Shown here: piece by piece, positions 9,591-21,252 of the stretch
Layout of the letters: the number at the start of each line of letters is the position of its first letter
Position numbering within the stretch: position 1 is the stretch's first letter
From: Glomus cerebriforme
Taxonomy: Eukaryota; Glomeromycota; Glomeromycetes; Glomerales; Glomeraceae
Reading direction: 5' to 3'
DNA length: 64,000 nucleotides
Assembly (NCBI GenBank): GCA_003550305.1
Contig: QKYT01000169.1
Location: 131,615 to 195,614, forward strand
The notes under the pieces: model-generated
What the model was told of the DNA's origin: nothing
What the model saw: the letters and a program-made list of their open reading frames with translations, nothing else
Database searches by the model: none
Program-made: the position numbers and the translations under genes

Positions 9591-12365
9591 AGAAGTGGAC
9601 AATAATACATAAAAAATTGGAAATATATCACTTTACATAATGTGAATAAAAATACTAATTATCTTTTCTTAGTACCTCTGGCACCTTTTCAGTAGGAAGG
9701 TACACAATAACATTGATTCTCTTTTCACCAGAATAGATACATTATGGCTGTGTGGAAAAATGACTAAAAATTGTGTCTTATCCTACTGACCTCTCTACTA
9801 TGAATATATTGTTATTTCTTAAGGTTTGGATTATAACACTATCAGCTATGAATCTAACCTTATATAAAGCTAAACTGGTTGAATCAATATCATGAAATCG
9901 ATCTAGATGGCGATTTCTAATTTTATCCGCAAGAGAAGAAACTTGGTTGTTAATATCATTACTTTGAAAATATCATTTACTTCCTTACCAGGAATGAAAA
10001 TAAAGGAATCAGTTTTATTATGCAAATTACATATATTCCTTCCAGTTGATATCAAAAAACTGTTTCACCTGATCCACTAGCTACAGTACATTAACAGCAT
10101 TTTTGACCCATCATTAGAAAATATTTATGTGCAAAATTTTAGGTAATAATACAAAATAAAAGGTAAAGCTTTTAATTATGAATAATGTGAGTTTGAAAGA
10201 TGATTCTTTTTATACCTTAACGTGAATTATTTCTAAACAATGTTCTATTTGAAATTATCATAATAAAAAAAAATAAATAAAGCATGTTTAATTTATCAGT
10301 CAGTAAAAATGTTACAAAATAAAAAAGGAATTTTTTTGTACTATGATATCATAATAAAAATTTTAGCATAACATTGCCTTTAGGTGTATTTTTTTTTATA
10401 TAAAATTTTAATTGGCTAAAATTAGTTTAATTGGTTAAAATCATCGATCTTTAAATCATAATTCCGGCCAAAAATTTTACGAAAATCACGTGATTCTGCT
10501 CCGCTTTAGACGTACCCTATAATAGAACTAAACTGAAGCTAAGTTAAAACTGCATAAACTAAACTGTGACATCACTACATTAAACTATTTATTCGTGTAA
10601 TACAAAAAATTATTCTAATATATAATGAAATCCCCATATATTTTCAATATTTTTATTATTTTTCTTTAATTTTTTTAAAAAAAAAATTTGTAATTTTAAA
10701 TAATAACCATTATTATCACCTGGCTACTAATTGGTATTTAGGATTTTTTCCGCCAGTTATAAACTGGCGGACCAATTAGTATATCTAGGATGATAAAAAT
10801 TCGGATGATAACCCATTTATATACTACTAGATCAGTAAATAACTAATACTTAATATTTTTAATATTCTTTAAATTTTGTATTACAAAAAAAATTTAGATA
10901 TATTTAATTATTCATGTAAGACAGTTTTTTAATAAATTATATATAAAATAAAATTACAATATAATTACATCAATATTAGATTTCATTTATGTGTGATTAT
11001 AAAATAAAAACCTTACTATAAGTACACTCCTTTATAGTCATAGCATTTGTTGGTCCTGAGAGGTGTGATTATAAGGGAGGTTGACTGTATAAGTATTTTA
11101 TTTGGAATTATATTCTTATTTTTTTTTGCATTTATTTATCATATTTTAAAATGAACTTCTAAATGTTTATTTAAATAAACTATTGATGAAGTCTATTATA
11201 AAAAAGAAATTTGCTTTGTATAACTATTGGTGATTAATATGATTAATACCAGTTTTGTTAGGAACAGAGTTTAGGTTAAGGATTCAAAAATACTCTCAAA
11301 GTATTAAATGTTTATCTTATCAAAATAAAAAGAAAAATAAAATTCAACCAGTTAAATTGAAGATTTGATTTATATTAGACACTATGTTTAAATTATTCGT
11401 TTTAAATTTTCAAGTCTACATAATCTTTTAATTAAAAACGTATTATAAGAAAATCTAGCATGAATTCTGAAGAAGATTGGAGCTATAAGTTATGGAATAC
11501 TATAAATTAGAACTTTAAAAGTATCACAAATAATTAGATAAAATTTTTTTGTTTCACATTAAGAGGTAATAAGAGTAATTATAAATGTTGGTACACCAAG
11601 GGGTCTGGCACATTATCAATAAGAATGATATTTCGGCAATTATATTCAAATGAACTACTAAACGGTCTATATAAATTTTGGTATTTCAACTTTCATATGA
11701 AGAGTAATAATAAATCCAAACTAACTATATAAATATATAAAGCAGTCTAATATTTTTTGCCTAAAATATGTTAGTAGATAATTTCATTGTAATCTAACCA
11801 AATGGTTAAATTACTAATATTATTGGTTATAGAATGTTTATAAAAAAAATTGAATTTTGCATTAGAACCAAAATTATATGTATAAGAATTTATTAATTTA
11901 TCTTAATGGTTATGTACTGTAATTGACAGGTTATTATAATTTGAAATTATGTTTAGCATTTTATATTCTCCTTCTTAATTATAATTTAGTCTCATTGTAA
12001 AAAAAAAATTACAATTCAATTAATTTAGGTTAAAAAAGCTAATGATAAATAGAATTTTAAATTGTAATCGCAGAAATAAATTCTTGAAAATAACATTTAA
12101 ATCAGAAATATATAAAAAAAATTCTATGTAAATTAGCAACTAAAATGTAAACAAAAACTATTTATTCAATGTTGACTTTTACCCTTTAGATATTATTTTA
12201 AAAAAGAACTAGTGTAACCCGCTTTTGCATCAGGATCAATGAGCTTAAAGTAATATAGTAAATCGCGTACATAAAAATATTCTAGAAATAAACTATGACA
12301 AATAGAAAAAAAAACATTCTGATTTATATTTAGGAAAATTAGATCTTATATGGTTTTTGTTTGTT
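9591..12365. other. 2.8 kb gene-free AT-rich DNA
   Basis: I see no coding exons. There is a perfect hairpin, CCGCCAGTTATAAACTGGCGG, near 10750-10770, flanked by outer arms CTAATTGG and CCAATTAG. A CACGTG palindrome lies at 10487-10492 beside another CCGGCC word. The rest is AT-rich with homopolymer runs. Confidence 0.5.
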
Positions 12366-12816
12366 AGTCCGGAGTGTAGCGTAGGACTATTAAAGACCAG
12401 GATCGGTGGTGTCTGTCCGCACTCACGTGATGCGGTGTGATTGGTTGTATTTGTTACACGTAAAACTCGTGTTCATGTACAGCTTATAAACCCTATTATT
12501 TGGAAAAACTAATAATAAATTTTTACTATTTTATTTGGTTTATTATAAAAATATACATAATAAAATTAATAATTAACAAACTATTATTCGTTATTCACTT
12601 CACTAATACTTAAAGTACCATGTGTAGGGCCTGCCTTTGGCAGGCCCTACACATGATCATTAATTGTTTAAATTATTCTGGTTAGATTAGAGTTATATCT
12701 TAAAATCATGTTAGGAGGGTAAAGGATTAGGATTAGAAGGATTAGAATTTAGAGGGTTAGGTATTTCTTCTCATGTGTGGCAGCAAGTGTTGATCAAATA
12801 TTAATCTCTCCGGACT
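12366..12816. mobile_element. MITE, AGTCCGGA family, copy 1 (451 bp)
   Basis: The left end AGTCCGGAGTGTAGCGTAGG is matched by TCCGGACT at the right, which is followed by CAACAACGGTTC. The same two ends bound copies at 28488-28629 and 43419-43602. No TSD is obvious. Inside lie a perfect 17-bp hairpin (12619-12655) and a purine-rich stretch like degenerate telomere repeat (12711-12762). No coding sequence. Confidence 0.65.
12619..12655. repeat. Perfect 17-bp hairpin with TTT loop
   Basis: CATGTGTAGGGCCTGCC, then TTT, then its exact reverse complement. The stem is G+C-rich in a roughly 25% G+C region. It lies within the MITE at 12366-12816. Confidence 0.9.
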
Positions 12817-13364
12817 CAACAACGGTTCTTGGAAACGTTTCCTACCTAGTTTATAATTAGAAATTTATAGCTAATATATTAAAATGATACAATTTATGTT
12901 ATTGTATAATTGGTCTGACAGTCCTGATGATTCTCGCATAGTATAAGAACTTTAATATACTCATATGATCAAATATAGAATATTATTCAAAACTGTATTT
13001 TAAAATTTTTTCATACGATTTATCAAAAAAAAAATAATCAATAGGTTAATTAATAATCATGCCACCTACCAGTTCACCGCAGTATGCCATTTCGAACCTA
13101 AAATAGAAAAGTTCAATAGATCAGGCGCAGACGCGCAAACGAATCACATGTTGCATAATTCAAAAAATATTTAATCTAAACACACAACCTTTTTTTTAAT
13201 TATATAGATATATAGATAAATTATTACAATATATAGATTAAATACATATATTTATTTACAATATATGTAACTATAATAAAGGATGTTATTATCAAAATAT
13301 TATTGTTAAAATATCTAATAAAATTTATTATTAATTCAAAAAAAAAGTCGAAAGGAAAGTATCG

Positions 13365-13587
13365 TCATTTGCCTGCGAGTTTACAACTTGGTGATGTTTG
13401 ATTGAAAATCTCCCACCGGGGACCGATTCCAGATCTAAAAAGAAAAAATCGAAGTCAGCAACAACCAACAGAACAATACGAAAAAAAAAGAATCAGAAAA
13501 AAAAAGAAATCATCACCTGACTGCGCCGATTTGAAAATCCGCTCCCGTTCTTAATTGACCGAGCCAAACCTTAAAAAGATAGTTCAT
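13365..13587 (-). CDS. Candidate short two-exon gene (46 residues or the 3' end of a longer one)
   Basis: On the minus strand, exon A (13587-13517) and exon B (13434-13365) join in frame across an 82-bp GTGATG...TTTTTAG intron with a TTGCTGAC branch-like site. Together they read MNYLFKVWLGQLRTGADFQI, then GAVRSGIGPRWEIF and NQTSPSCKLAGK before TGA. Both exons are richer in G+C than the flanks. The first codons may instead be an intron end (CTTTTTAAG before GTTTGG), in which case an upstream exon exists that I cannot place. A third G+C-rich island at about 13075-13150, also minus and preceded by TTCTATTTTAG, may be related. The product is not recognised. Confidence 0.4.
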
Positions 13588-14354
13588 TTTTTTTGTTTTA
13601 TGCATACATTACACAATTCAAATTATGCACAGTAATCTAAACATAACAAGTATTTTTTTAGTATAGATTTCGAATTTATAATTCACACTTTTTTGGTATA
13701 GTTTATTATGTAATGCTTAAATTTAATCTTCACTATTTACCTTAATGGGGTTAGTACCAGGTGATGTTCAATAATTAGGATCTGTTGTTTTTCTTTTAGA
13801 TTTGGTGATTATTAGTTTTTTTTTATTAATATTTGATCAAAATATGAATTCGCTAATATCACATGGTATATATGTATTTATTTTTTTTTTAATACATTAC
13901 AAAAAATTTAAACTATATATTGAGTGTTATTTATTTATGAGCTGTAAAAATTGAAAATAAGATAATGAAAAAAAAATTATGACTTATACATCAATAGCGT
14001 AAATATTTCACCAAGAAATCTTTTATTTTATGAATTCATCAAAGTAATAATGTTACAAAAAAAATAATATGAACAAATAAGGGTTATCATGAAAGAAATA
14101 ATGACAATTCTTTATGGAAAATATTAAATTTCCGTAAATAATTCCTGCAATAATATTACAGTATACTGCATTATCAAAGTTACATCCAAATTTCAAATAT
14201 TATTAAATTTCTTATAAATAAGTGCAATGAGTTCCTTACTTTCACATTTCAAAATCAATTCAATTAATAAAACTATAACAGAATTGAAAAAAATACTTGA
14301 ATAACTTGATTAACTCTCAATTTATTTCATAACAACCACTCAACCACTTTCAAA
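13588..14354. other. Intergenic AT-rich DNA
   Basis: No coding signal on either strand. The last 60 bp before 14355 are pyrimidine- and CA-rich (CAACCACTCAACCACTTTC), which looks like a fungal promoter or 5' leader for the broken gene that follows. Confidence 0.4.
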
Positions 14355-14642
14355 ATGATTAAGAAACTTGTCTTAATTCTCGTTCTCGCTATTGTAACCT
14401 TTGGCGTTTTCACTTAACTACGTCGAAAAGAGTCTCTGGGCCAGCTTTGGGGAGAAAAAGACAGGCCTCATGCTATCCTGGCGGAGATTACCCATGTACC
14501 GATAGCGTTGGAAAATGTTGTCCCATAGGCATGAATTGCGTATTTAATACTGATTTATGTTCTAATTAAGCGGTATAAATCGGATTATGGTACTTGCTGT
14601 AAAACAAATACTGTTTGTACTTTGTACAGCTTTTGTCGATGA
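14355..14642 (+). pseudogene. Broken gene for a small secreted cysteine-rich protein
   Basis: ATG at 14355 encodes a clear signal peptide (MIKKLVLILVLAIVTFGVFT) and then TAA at 14415. One base out of frame the reading continues as TTSKRVSGPALGRKRQ, then CYPGGDYPC, CCPIGMNC and DLC. After a second shift it continues YGTCCKTNTVC and FC, ending at TGA 14642. The CCPxGxxC and YGTCC spacing is that of small disulphide-rich secreted proteins. The KRQ before the first Cys could be a processing site. With two frame breaks the gene cannot make the full protein unless the assembly is wrong. Such proteins are effector candidates in this lineage, but nothing here shows a role. Confidence 0.65.
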
Positions 14643-16600
14643 TAAGAAATTTTTTTTCAAAATTTAAATTTTCTTTTTTATACATATATATATATGTTGT
14701 GCGTCAATCTGCGTCAGATGACAACTGACGCGCGTCACCTGTTGTACAAAATCGAGTTATATTTAAGCATTAAATTTTCCAATTTCAATATATTTTGGTT
14801 ATTAATAAATTTATTTATCACATTAATTAGATTCAAACTTATGAAAATAATCATATTTAAAAATATTTATAAATCACAAGTTTTTATCAAGTAAAACTTG
14901 CAATATATAATCTCATATTTATCAAATATGCATAAAATTTTCAGAATATACGTAATTTAGTGTGACATAAAAGTTTACTTACAATATAAAAGGAAATTTT
15001 ATTAATAAAAAAAAATGTTTACTTATAGAGGGCTTTATTGTGCGGCAGATTGACATCTGAGGCACAGAATTAGATTCAATTAAACTAGAAATTGTAGTGT
15101 AGATTACATTCTTGTTTAATGTTTCTTTTAGTTACAGTACTTTATATTTCATATCAATAAAGTATTATTTATATTTTTTTTACATCTTTTTAACAAGATT
15201 TTTCCAACAGATGTCTCAAATGTTCGTTGTTTTACTAACTTTATTAAACTTGAAACATTGATCGCGTATCAAATGATATTTTCTCCTATAATTAACTAAT
15301 TACTTTCCGGTTTGGCATCCTGAAATAAATTATATAAATAATATTAGTAAGATAAGTTTTTCGCGCACCCTTTCTAAAATAAAACGTAACAGACAAACTT
15401 TAAAGAATTATTCTCATAATTTTTTTTAAAAAAATATAGCTATAAATTTTAGTTTTTGTTCTTTCATTTTATTATTAAATTAAAAATTCCAATTAAAGCG
15501 TATACCTAATAGTTTGATTTTAACATCTATTATCTGTTACTGGTATTACTGGGATAAAAAAAAAAATAATATAATGAAGTTATCGTCATATAAATTATAG
15601 TTATTGGGCATTTAAAACTATGCCATAATATGCGGGTATTCAAAAATATTGATATTTTGCCTTAATAACCAAATATAATTCATCTTATTTATCTAAATCA
15701 TTCTAAATCATTCATCCCTTTTTTAAATTTCTAAACGATTTATTGGAATTTTTAACAATTGAAATCGTGCAATCAGTTAATAAACACGAGAAATTTGGAG
15801 AAATTTGGCGACTATGTACAAACTTTTAAATGAAATCAAATTATATTTAACTGTAGTACAAAAAAAAAAATTTTTCATTATCTTTTAATTACTTAATTGG
15901 AAATTCATTAGCAAATATGCATACCAACATGATTTTATTTTCAATAATGTTTCGCCTTTCGAACTGTAGAATGTTCCAATTATGAAATCTTGGTAACAAT
16001 AATTATTTTTATAGGAATTATTAAATCTCGCCAATCAATCATTCAATCAAAAAAGTAATCTCATTGTTAAATTATCAAAAGTTTTTTCAATAAAAATTTT
16101 TTTTTGGTGGTATCTTTGATTGATACAAAGTAATTCTTTGTACATGGGGGATATGTTAAACAAAGTATTGTGACACATTTATTTGTAATACGAAATGATT
16201 GATAATTGTTTTGGTTTAAACCAATTTTATTATTTTGCTTGTATTGGTTTAGTTTGATCATATATTGAAACATTTTTTTTTTTCGACAAATATACAGTAT
16301 TTCTTTTGAAAAAAAAAAAATCTTTAAAGTTCTATAATTTCTTTATAATAGCTTAACTCAATTTGGGAATAGAAAGGGAACGTCGAAGTGGTAGAGAAGC
16401 AAATAATAGAAATAGTAAAATTGTTCCAAAATAAACAAAATGATAATCAATTTCCTAATTTCATTGATGAAGGAATCAAACTCCGGATTCGTTATCTGTT
16501 ATTTTTCTTAAATAGACTTTTTTTTTATCAAATGAAAATGAAAAAAAAAAACATTTTTTTTTTTTAATTTCATATCAATTATAAAAAAAAAAAAATATTT
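14643..16600. other. Gene-free AT-rich DNA
   Basis: About 2 kb with no convincing coding exon. Frames at 14694 (+, 66 codons) and 16067 (-, 68 codons) have only AT-driven composition. From about 16360 the sequence begins to match the promoter of the next gene copy (17930 onward). Confidence 0.5.
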
Positions 16601-16640
16601 CGTCCCTAAAAGCGAAAGAAAAAATAAACATTATTTTAAA

Positions 16641-16685
16641 TTTATACTCTTATAAACATATCAACTTTGAGAATTATCTTACTAC
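16641..16685 (+). promoter_or_regulatory. Conserved upstream block of the small membrane protein family, copy 1
   Basis: The sequence ATACTCT, ACATATCAACTTTGAGAATT lies 55-95 bp before the start. The same block precedes copies 2 (18191-18234) and 3 (21561-21600). Conservation beyond the coding region suggests a core promoter or leader. No canonical TATA box can be picked out. Confidence 0.5.
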
Positions 16686-16737
16686 TTACTGACTATAAAA
16701 GTCACGCCAACATACAATTTAAAACCGAATTTTGAAG

Positions 16738-17061
16738 ATGATGTTGAATAATTATAATTTACGAACAGTATTTGAAAAATATTTAATATTATTTTTATTA
16801 AATATTTTCATTATTGATAACTCATTTGTATATGGATTAATTCCGGTACCTATTAAACCTATAAACCCTGGAAATAAAGGAGAAAATGGGGGAGATAAAG
16901 GAAGTTATACGACTGTTATTACTTTAGTATTTGTAATGTTAGCGTTATTATTAATAATTTTATTAGCTTTATGTTGGTATAAAAAGCATAAAAATAACAG
17001 ACTCATAGCACCTGCACCTACTATTACAACAGAAAATGTTAAAGATGTAAGAATAGTTTAA
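16738..17061 (+). CDS. Small single-pass membrane protein, family copy 1 (107 residues)
   Basis: I start at ATG 16738. The codon two before it is TTG where copies 3 and 4 have ATG, so the original start seems mutated. Residues 1-34 form a signal peptide ending VYG, then a short Pro/Gly/Asn ectodomain (PINPGNKGENGGDKG), a membrane helix (VITLVFVMLALLLIILLALC, about 60-80), a basic stop-transfer WYKKHKNN, and a tail LIAPAPTITTENVKDVRIV. The predicted topology is type I at the plasma membrane or secretory pathway. Paralogues are at 18283, 21632 and 55242, with a broken one at 53136. Function is unknown and no enzyme motif is present. A single exon is seen. Confidence 0.75.
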   Translation: MMLNNYNLRTVFEKYLILFLLNIFIIDNSFVYGLIPVPIKPINPGNKGENGGDKGSYTTVITLVFVMLALLLIILLALCWYKKHKNNRLIAPAPTITTENVKDVRIV

Positions 17062-18190
17062 ATTAATATAAAATAGATTATTATTATTATTATTATTATT
17101 CATTGTAACATTATTAAAATATTATTATGTTTATTTAATAAATTCACTTAGTATATTAGATAAATTTTTTTTTTTATTTTTTTTTTATATTTAAAAGAAT
17201 ATTGAAATATTGGAAGGAGTGAATGAAAAAAAAAACAAGCGCTTAACATGCACATTATTATGAAAATTTTCTAATTTGTATTTATTGAAGAAATTTATAA
17301 TCATGATACTAATAAAAGTTTCCCATTATAATACTGTATATCTAGATACTTTATTAGGCATAAAAAAAAAAAAATATTCCTAGATTGAGCAATTTATTAA
17401 ATTTTAAATTAGGTAAATTGATATAGACCCAGGTGTTTTATTTATTATGATAAATTTTAACCAATAATTATCATTATGTAAATAACAAATACTATTGTTG
17501 ACGAATAAATGAAAAACGCTGATCAACTCTCTCGTGATCTACAAAAGCCTCAAGGATTTATCTGAATAGTTTTTAACCAATTACCAAAGTAATACCTCCA
17601 ATCACCCTGGATAGGATAAATTAGTTATCAAAGGTTTTTGACGCTTCATATTTATGTAACACTATTATTTGATACACAAGAAAAAAAATTGGTTCAGAGA
17701 CACTATATTGGTTCAAAACCAGTTACTTTTTTTTTTCTTTATTAATGATCATAGATCGATCTATATTGAAACACAAAGATCTATTACTAAAAATAGAACA
17801 TAATCAGAAGTTTTGATATGTTTTTTTTGCAATCGTATTTTAAACAAAAAAAAAAAGCTTTCTTATATTGTTACTATTAATTAAAGTTCTATTTTAATAA
17901 TATATATTTCTTTACAAAGACTAATTCAATTTAGGAAAAGGAAAGATCATTGTAGAAGAAAATAATAAAAATAGTAAAAAATGTTTAAAAATAATAAAAT
18001 GATAATCACTCAATTTCCTAATTTTATTGATGAAGGAACTTAAACTCCGATTTTGTTACTTTAAATAGATTTTTTGTTTTCATTGGGAGAAAAAAAAAAA
18101 TTTTTTCTCCCTAATGAAAAAATTTCCTACCAATTCTATAAATATTTCGCCCCTAAAGCAAAAATAAAATAAAAAAAAATTATTTAAATT
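17062..18190. other. Spacer within a tandem duplication
   Basis: No gene. The 3' part (about 17870-18190) matches the upstream region of copy 1 (about 16310-16640), with shared phrases such as CAATTTCCTAATTT and TTGATGAAGGAA. The segment near 17225-17265 (ACAAGCGCTTAACATGCACA) matches 18830-18865. The tandem unit is therefore about 1.55 kb and includes promoter, gene and 3' flank. Confidence 0.6.
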
Positions 18191-18234
18191 TATACTCTGT
18201 TTAAACATATTAACTTTGAGAATTGCTACCACGT
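18191..18234 (+). promoter_or_regulatory. Conserved upstream block, copy 2
   Basis: The same TATACTCT...TTAACTTTGAGAATT block as upstream of copy 1, here about 50-90 bp before the start. Confidence 0.5.
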
Positions 18235-18282
18235 CAATCAATTCGTCTTTACTTCATAAGATTTTTACAATAAACAGAAAAC

Positions 18283-18615
18283 ATGGAAGAACCAATTTTA
18301 CCTGAATTTCCAGAACCACCACCTATAGAACCAAAGCCTGTAGGTGAAACTAACTCTGGAAGCAAAACTATCCCAATTTACCCTGGAAACAAAACTTACA
18401 ATAATACGGGAGGAAATATGAATGAAAATACGGGAACTGATAATAATGGAGGATTAATTAGTGTTATTATAGTAATGGTAATATTAGCGTTATTAGCAAT
18501 AGCTGTATTAACTTCATATTGGTATAAAGAACGTAAAAATAAAAAAATTAAAGAATTTTCAGCTCCTGTAACTCCAGTTACAGAAAATATCAGTAGAAAC
18601 GAAAGAATAGTTTAA
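18283..18615 (+). CDS. Family copy 2, lacking the signal peptide (110 residues)
   Basis: ATG 18283 sits in the same leader as the other copies (TACAATAAACAGAAAACATG), but the protein starts directly with a Glu/Pro-rich segment (MEEPILPEFPEPPPIEPKPV). An Asn/Gly/Thr-rich stretch with possible N-glycosylation sites follows, then the membrane helix (GGLISVIIVMVILALLAIAV, about 66-87), WYKERKNKK and the tail FSAPVTPVTENISRNERIV. The signal peptide segment seen in copies 1, 3 and 4 is absent. The single helix could still act as a signal anchor. The tail closely matches that of copy 3. Confidence 0.7.
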   Translation: MEEPILPEFPEPPPIEPKPVGETNSGSKTIPIYPGNKTYNNTGGNMNENTGTDNNGGLISVIIVMVILALLAIAVLTSYWYKERKNKKIKEFSAPVTPVTENISRNERIV

Positions 18616-20417
18616 AATTATATTTATTTGATTACTTTATTTGTATATTATATATATTCATATCACTTTTATAGTATTATTATTATTAAGGTATTGTGTT
18701 TATATTTAATAAAATCGATTGTTTTTCGTGAATTTATAATATAACATTTGTTTTTTTTTTAAATAATGCATTCCAGTAGAGCGATTTCTTTTTTTGTAAA
18801 TTTTGAAACGGTGTTTTGTTATTGAGGAGTAAAAAAAAACAAGCGTCTAACACACATTATTATAATTTGTGATAACCATGCTGTAATGTATTTTTAGCTA
18901 TTATATCTAAATTTTGAATCTAAATCTAAAAGTAATATTAATTACTAGGCAATGGATAATTGATTTATCAGTTTATTGTTAACATAACGTCAAAAATTTT
19001 CATTCGTCAATTTACGCGTACGGACAAACCGGAAACCACCACGTGATCTTATTTAGGAAGTTGAGTTGTATCCCGTGATTTGATGGCCGGAATTATGGCA
19101 TTAAGAAATTATTCATGTGACAAATAATGGGCATCCTTAACGTAAGGTAGGAGGTAGTATAATAAGATAATTGATTTTTTTTACTGTTATCTTGTTATGA
19201 TTTATTATTTTATTTATTATTTTATTTTATGATTGAAATAATTTTTTTAAATAAATAAACTGAAATGTTTTTTACTGAAAACTTGATATCAAGAATTGTT
19301 AGGCGAAAATCTTTTGTACTTGCCAAAGTTTATATAGATTTGTTTAATAGTAATTTTGTTTAGTATTAGGCTGTCTGTCTTAAATTTTGTTTCTTTATCA
19401 TGTTTTTATGTTAAATTTTTAAAATAATAAATAATATATTCAAAAAAATCAATAAATTTATAAAACGAAAACAAAACGCAAAAATTATTCTAGATAAATG
19501 TTTCTTCTTTAAAATACTGCAAGAATTTTTAAAGATAAATGTTATACAAAACAAATATGACCAATAAAATTCGTCAAATCTTGTACACCCGGTTTACAAT
19601 AAAAGTACGCCAGGGGATATATTTTTCTTGATCACGTGATATCATTTGATTGGCCATTTTTCAGTATAATGTTTAAGCAGTTTCTCTTATATTCATGTCC
19701 AGAAGAAATTTTATTTGATATATAGGTTTGCTTGTGTTTGATGAATATGTTATCGTAATTAACTAATTTATTTCCTTATTTATATAAGTATGAACGCGGC
19801 GATGATACTAACAGTTGATATAGTTACGGTCTAATGTAAGGCCGTATCAACTTGATTGTTTAACATCTTTCAAATTTTTAAAAATAATTGGGTATACAGT
19901 ATATTATATGTTTATTAGTTCAAATTTTTTTTTAAAATAGAGGGGGTTAAATAAACAATTAAGTTGGCTAAATGGTAAAAAAATGATACTGACTGTACAG
20001 TACATGTAGTAACAATAATAAATGCAAATTAATGATTGTCTTTGCTCAAAAACCTTTATTGTTTTGCCATTTATTCACAAAATTTTCATATCATTCAATG
20101 ATGTAAATTTCTTTCACAATCCCGAATATATAATGATACAGTACTATTAATCTTCAGTTTTATATTCCAAGCTTTTTTGTAAATATAAGAATATTCACGG
20201 AGTTTTTTGAAATATTCATATAATAATTTTTATAGGCGCAATTGGTATGTCTTTGATAATTGATAGCCATTAGTAAACCGAAATCAAATTATGGTAATTG
20301 ATTGTCTTAATCATTAATTATTACCCATATATAGAGTAAAATCTGTAAACTGTACACTATGTACCCTATTAAAATGTTGATCCGTGTTTTATATCCACAT
20401 ATTCAACGGAATTTTAA
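18616..20417. other. Gene-free DNA with dispersed repeat
   Basis: No coding signal. Around 19035-19140 there is a CACGTG (19040) followed by the GGCCGGAATTATGGCATTAAG...CATGTGACAAATAATGGGC repeat. A second CACGTG is at 19633. The remainder is AT-rich. Confidence 0.5.
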
Positions 20418-21252
20418 GGGGGTTTCAGAAACATGTAGTGTACGGTTGTCTTTGTATGTAGTGTAGGGTATGTATGGTTGATTAATTTCCATACATGTAT
20501 GGTTAGAAAATTTTTAAATTCCATTTCTGATTTCCATACATGTATGAATTAAATTATGGTGAAAAAATAACGTTATGAATTATGAAAAAAAAAATAATTT
20601 GAAGTTAAATCAAAACAATAAATTATGTAAAATCAGACCATATAATAGCTGTAAGAAGTTTAAGTTGTTTTCCTTCACGGTTAGCTTGTGCATGTGCAGC
20701 TTCAGCTGCATTTATATTATTTCCATATTGTTCCCAAACTTCATTTTCCATATTTGATATATATTTATTCAAAGATGCCAAAACATAGGGTTGACAATAA
20801 TATTGGATCCAATCTATCAAATNGAGTTATTGATTAAAATCATAATATTAAAAAAAATTAAAATAATAGAAAATTACCTATTATACGTTGATTTTAAAAG
20901 CTTCCAACTTTTCAAAACATTCATAAACTTCTTCAATACTAGATTTTGATGGAATTGATGCCGCTAATAAAATGCACAAATAAATATGATTCTAACACTA
21001 CATACATGTATGNTAAATTAGACATTATTCATATATACATACATGTATGGTAAGTGAAATATTGTTAATACATACATGTATGGGATTCTAACACTACATA
21101 CATGTATGGTAAATTAGACATTATTCATGTATACATGTATGGTAATACCGATATTGTTCATACATACTGTACATGTATGGAAATAAATCAACCTATATTT
21201 ACCCTACACTACAAACAAAGACAACCATACACTACATGGTTGCTATATACCC
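20418..21252. mobile_element. 835-bp MULE-like element with 9-bp target duplication
   Basis: GAATTTTAA flanks the element exactly on both sides (20409-20417 and 21253-21261). The ends are inverted over about 85 bp: left CATGTAGTGTACGGTTGTCT at 20432, right (reversed) CATGTAGTGTATGGTTGTCT, both starting 14 bp in from the boundary and both beginning with GGG. Subterminal CATACATGTATG palindromes occur at least seven times. A piece of transposase-like coding sequence lies inside on the minus strand. A 9-bp duplication with long TIRs is the hallmark of Mutator-like elements. Two N bases (20823, 21013) mark unresolved positions. Confidence 0.85.
20623..20975 (-). pseudogene. Remnant of a transposase-like gene inside the MULE-like element
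   Basis: On the minus strand, LLAASIPSKSSIEEVYECFE and KLEAFKINV (about 20975-20890) are followed, after an intron-like gap, by DWIQYYCQPYVLASLNKYIS, ENEVWEQYGN and AAEAAHAQANREGKQLKLLT. The pattern NxAExAHAxxNREGKxLKLLTAI belongs, from memory, to the C-terminal part of MULE-type transposase-related proteins in Rhizophagus. The DDE catalytic region is absent, so the element is non-autonomous. The junction of the two parts is not in frame with any canonical splice I can find. Confidence 0.6.

Noticed and set aside
11000..11090. Possible transposon end (GGTCCTGAGAGGTGTGATTA)
   Set aside because: No matching inverted end or target duplication could be found.
14694..14894. 66-codon plus-strand frame
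   Set aside because: AT-driven composition, no signal peptide, no homology to neighbours.
20496..21180. CATACATGTATG repeats considered as a CRISPR-like array
   Set aside because: Spacing is irregular, the unit is a short palindrome, and the organism is a fungus; they are subterminal repeats of the MULE-like element.
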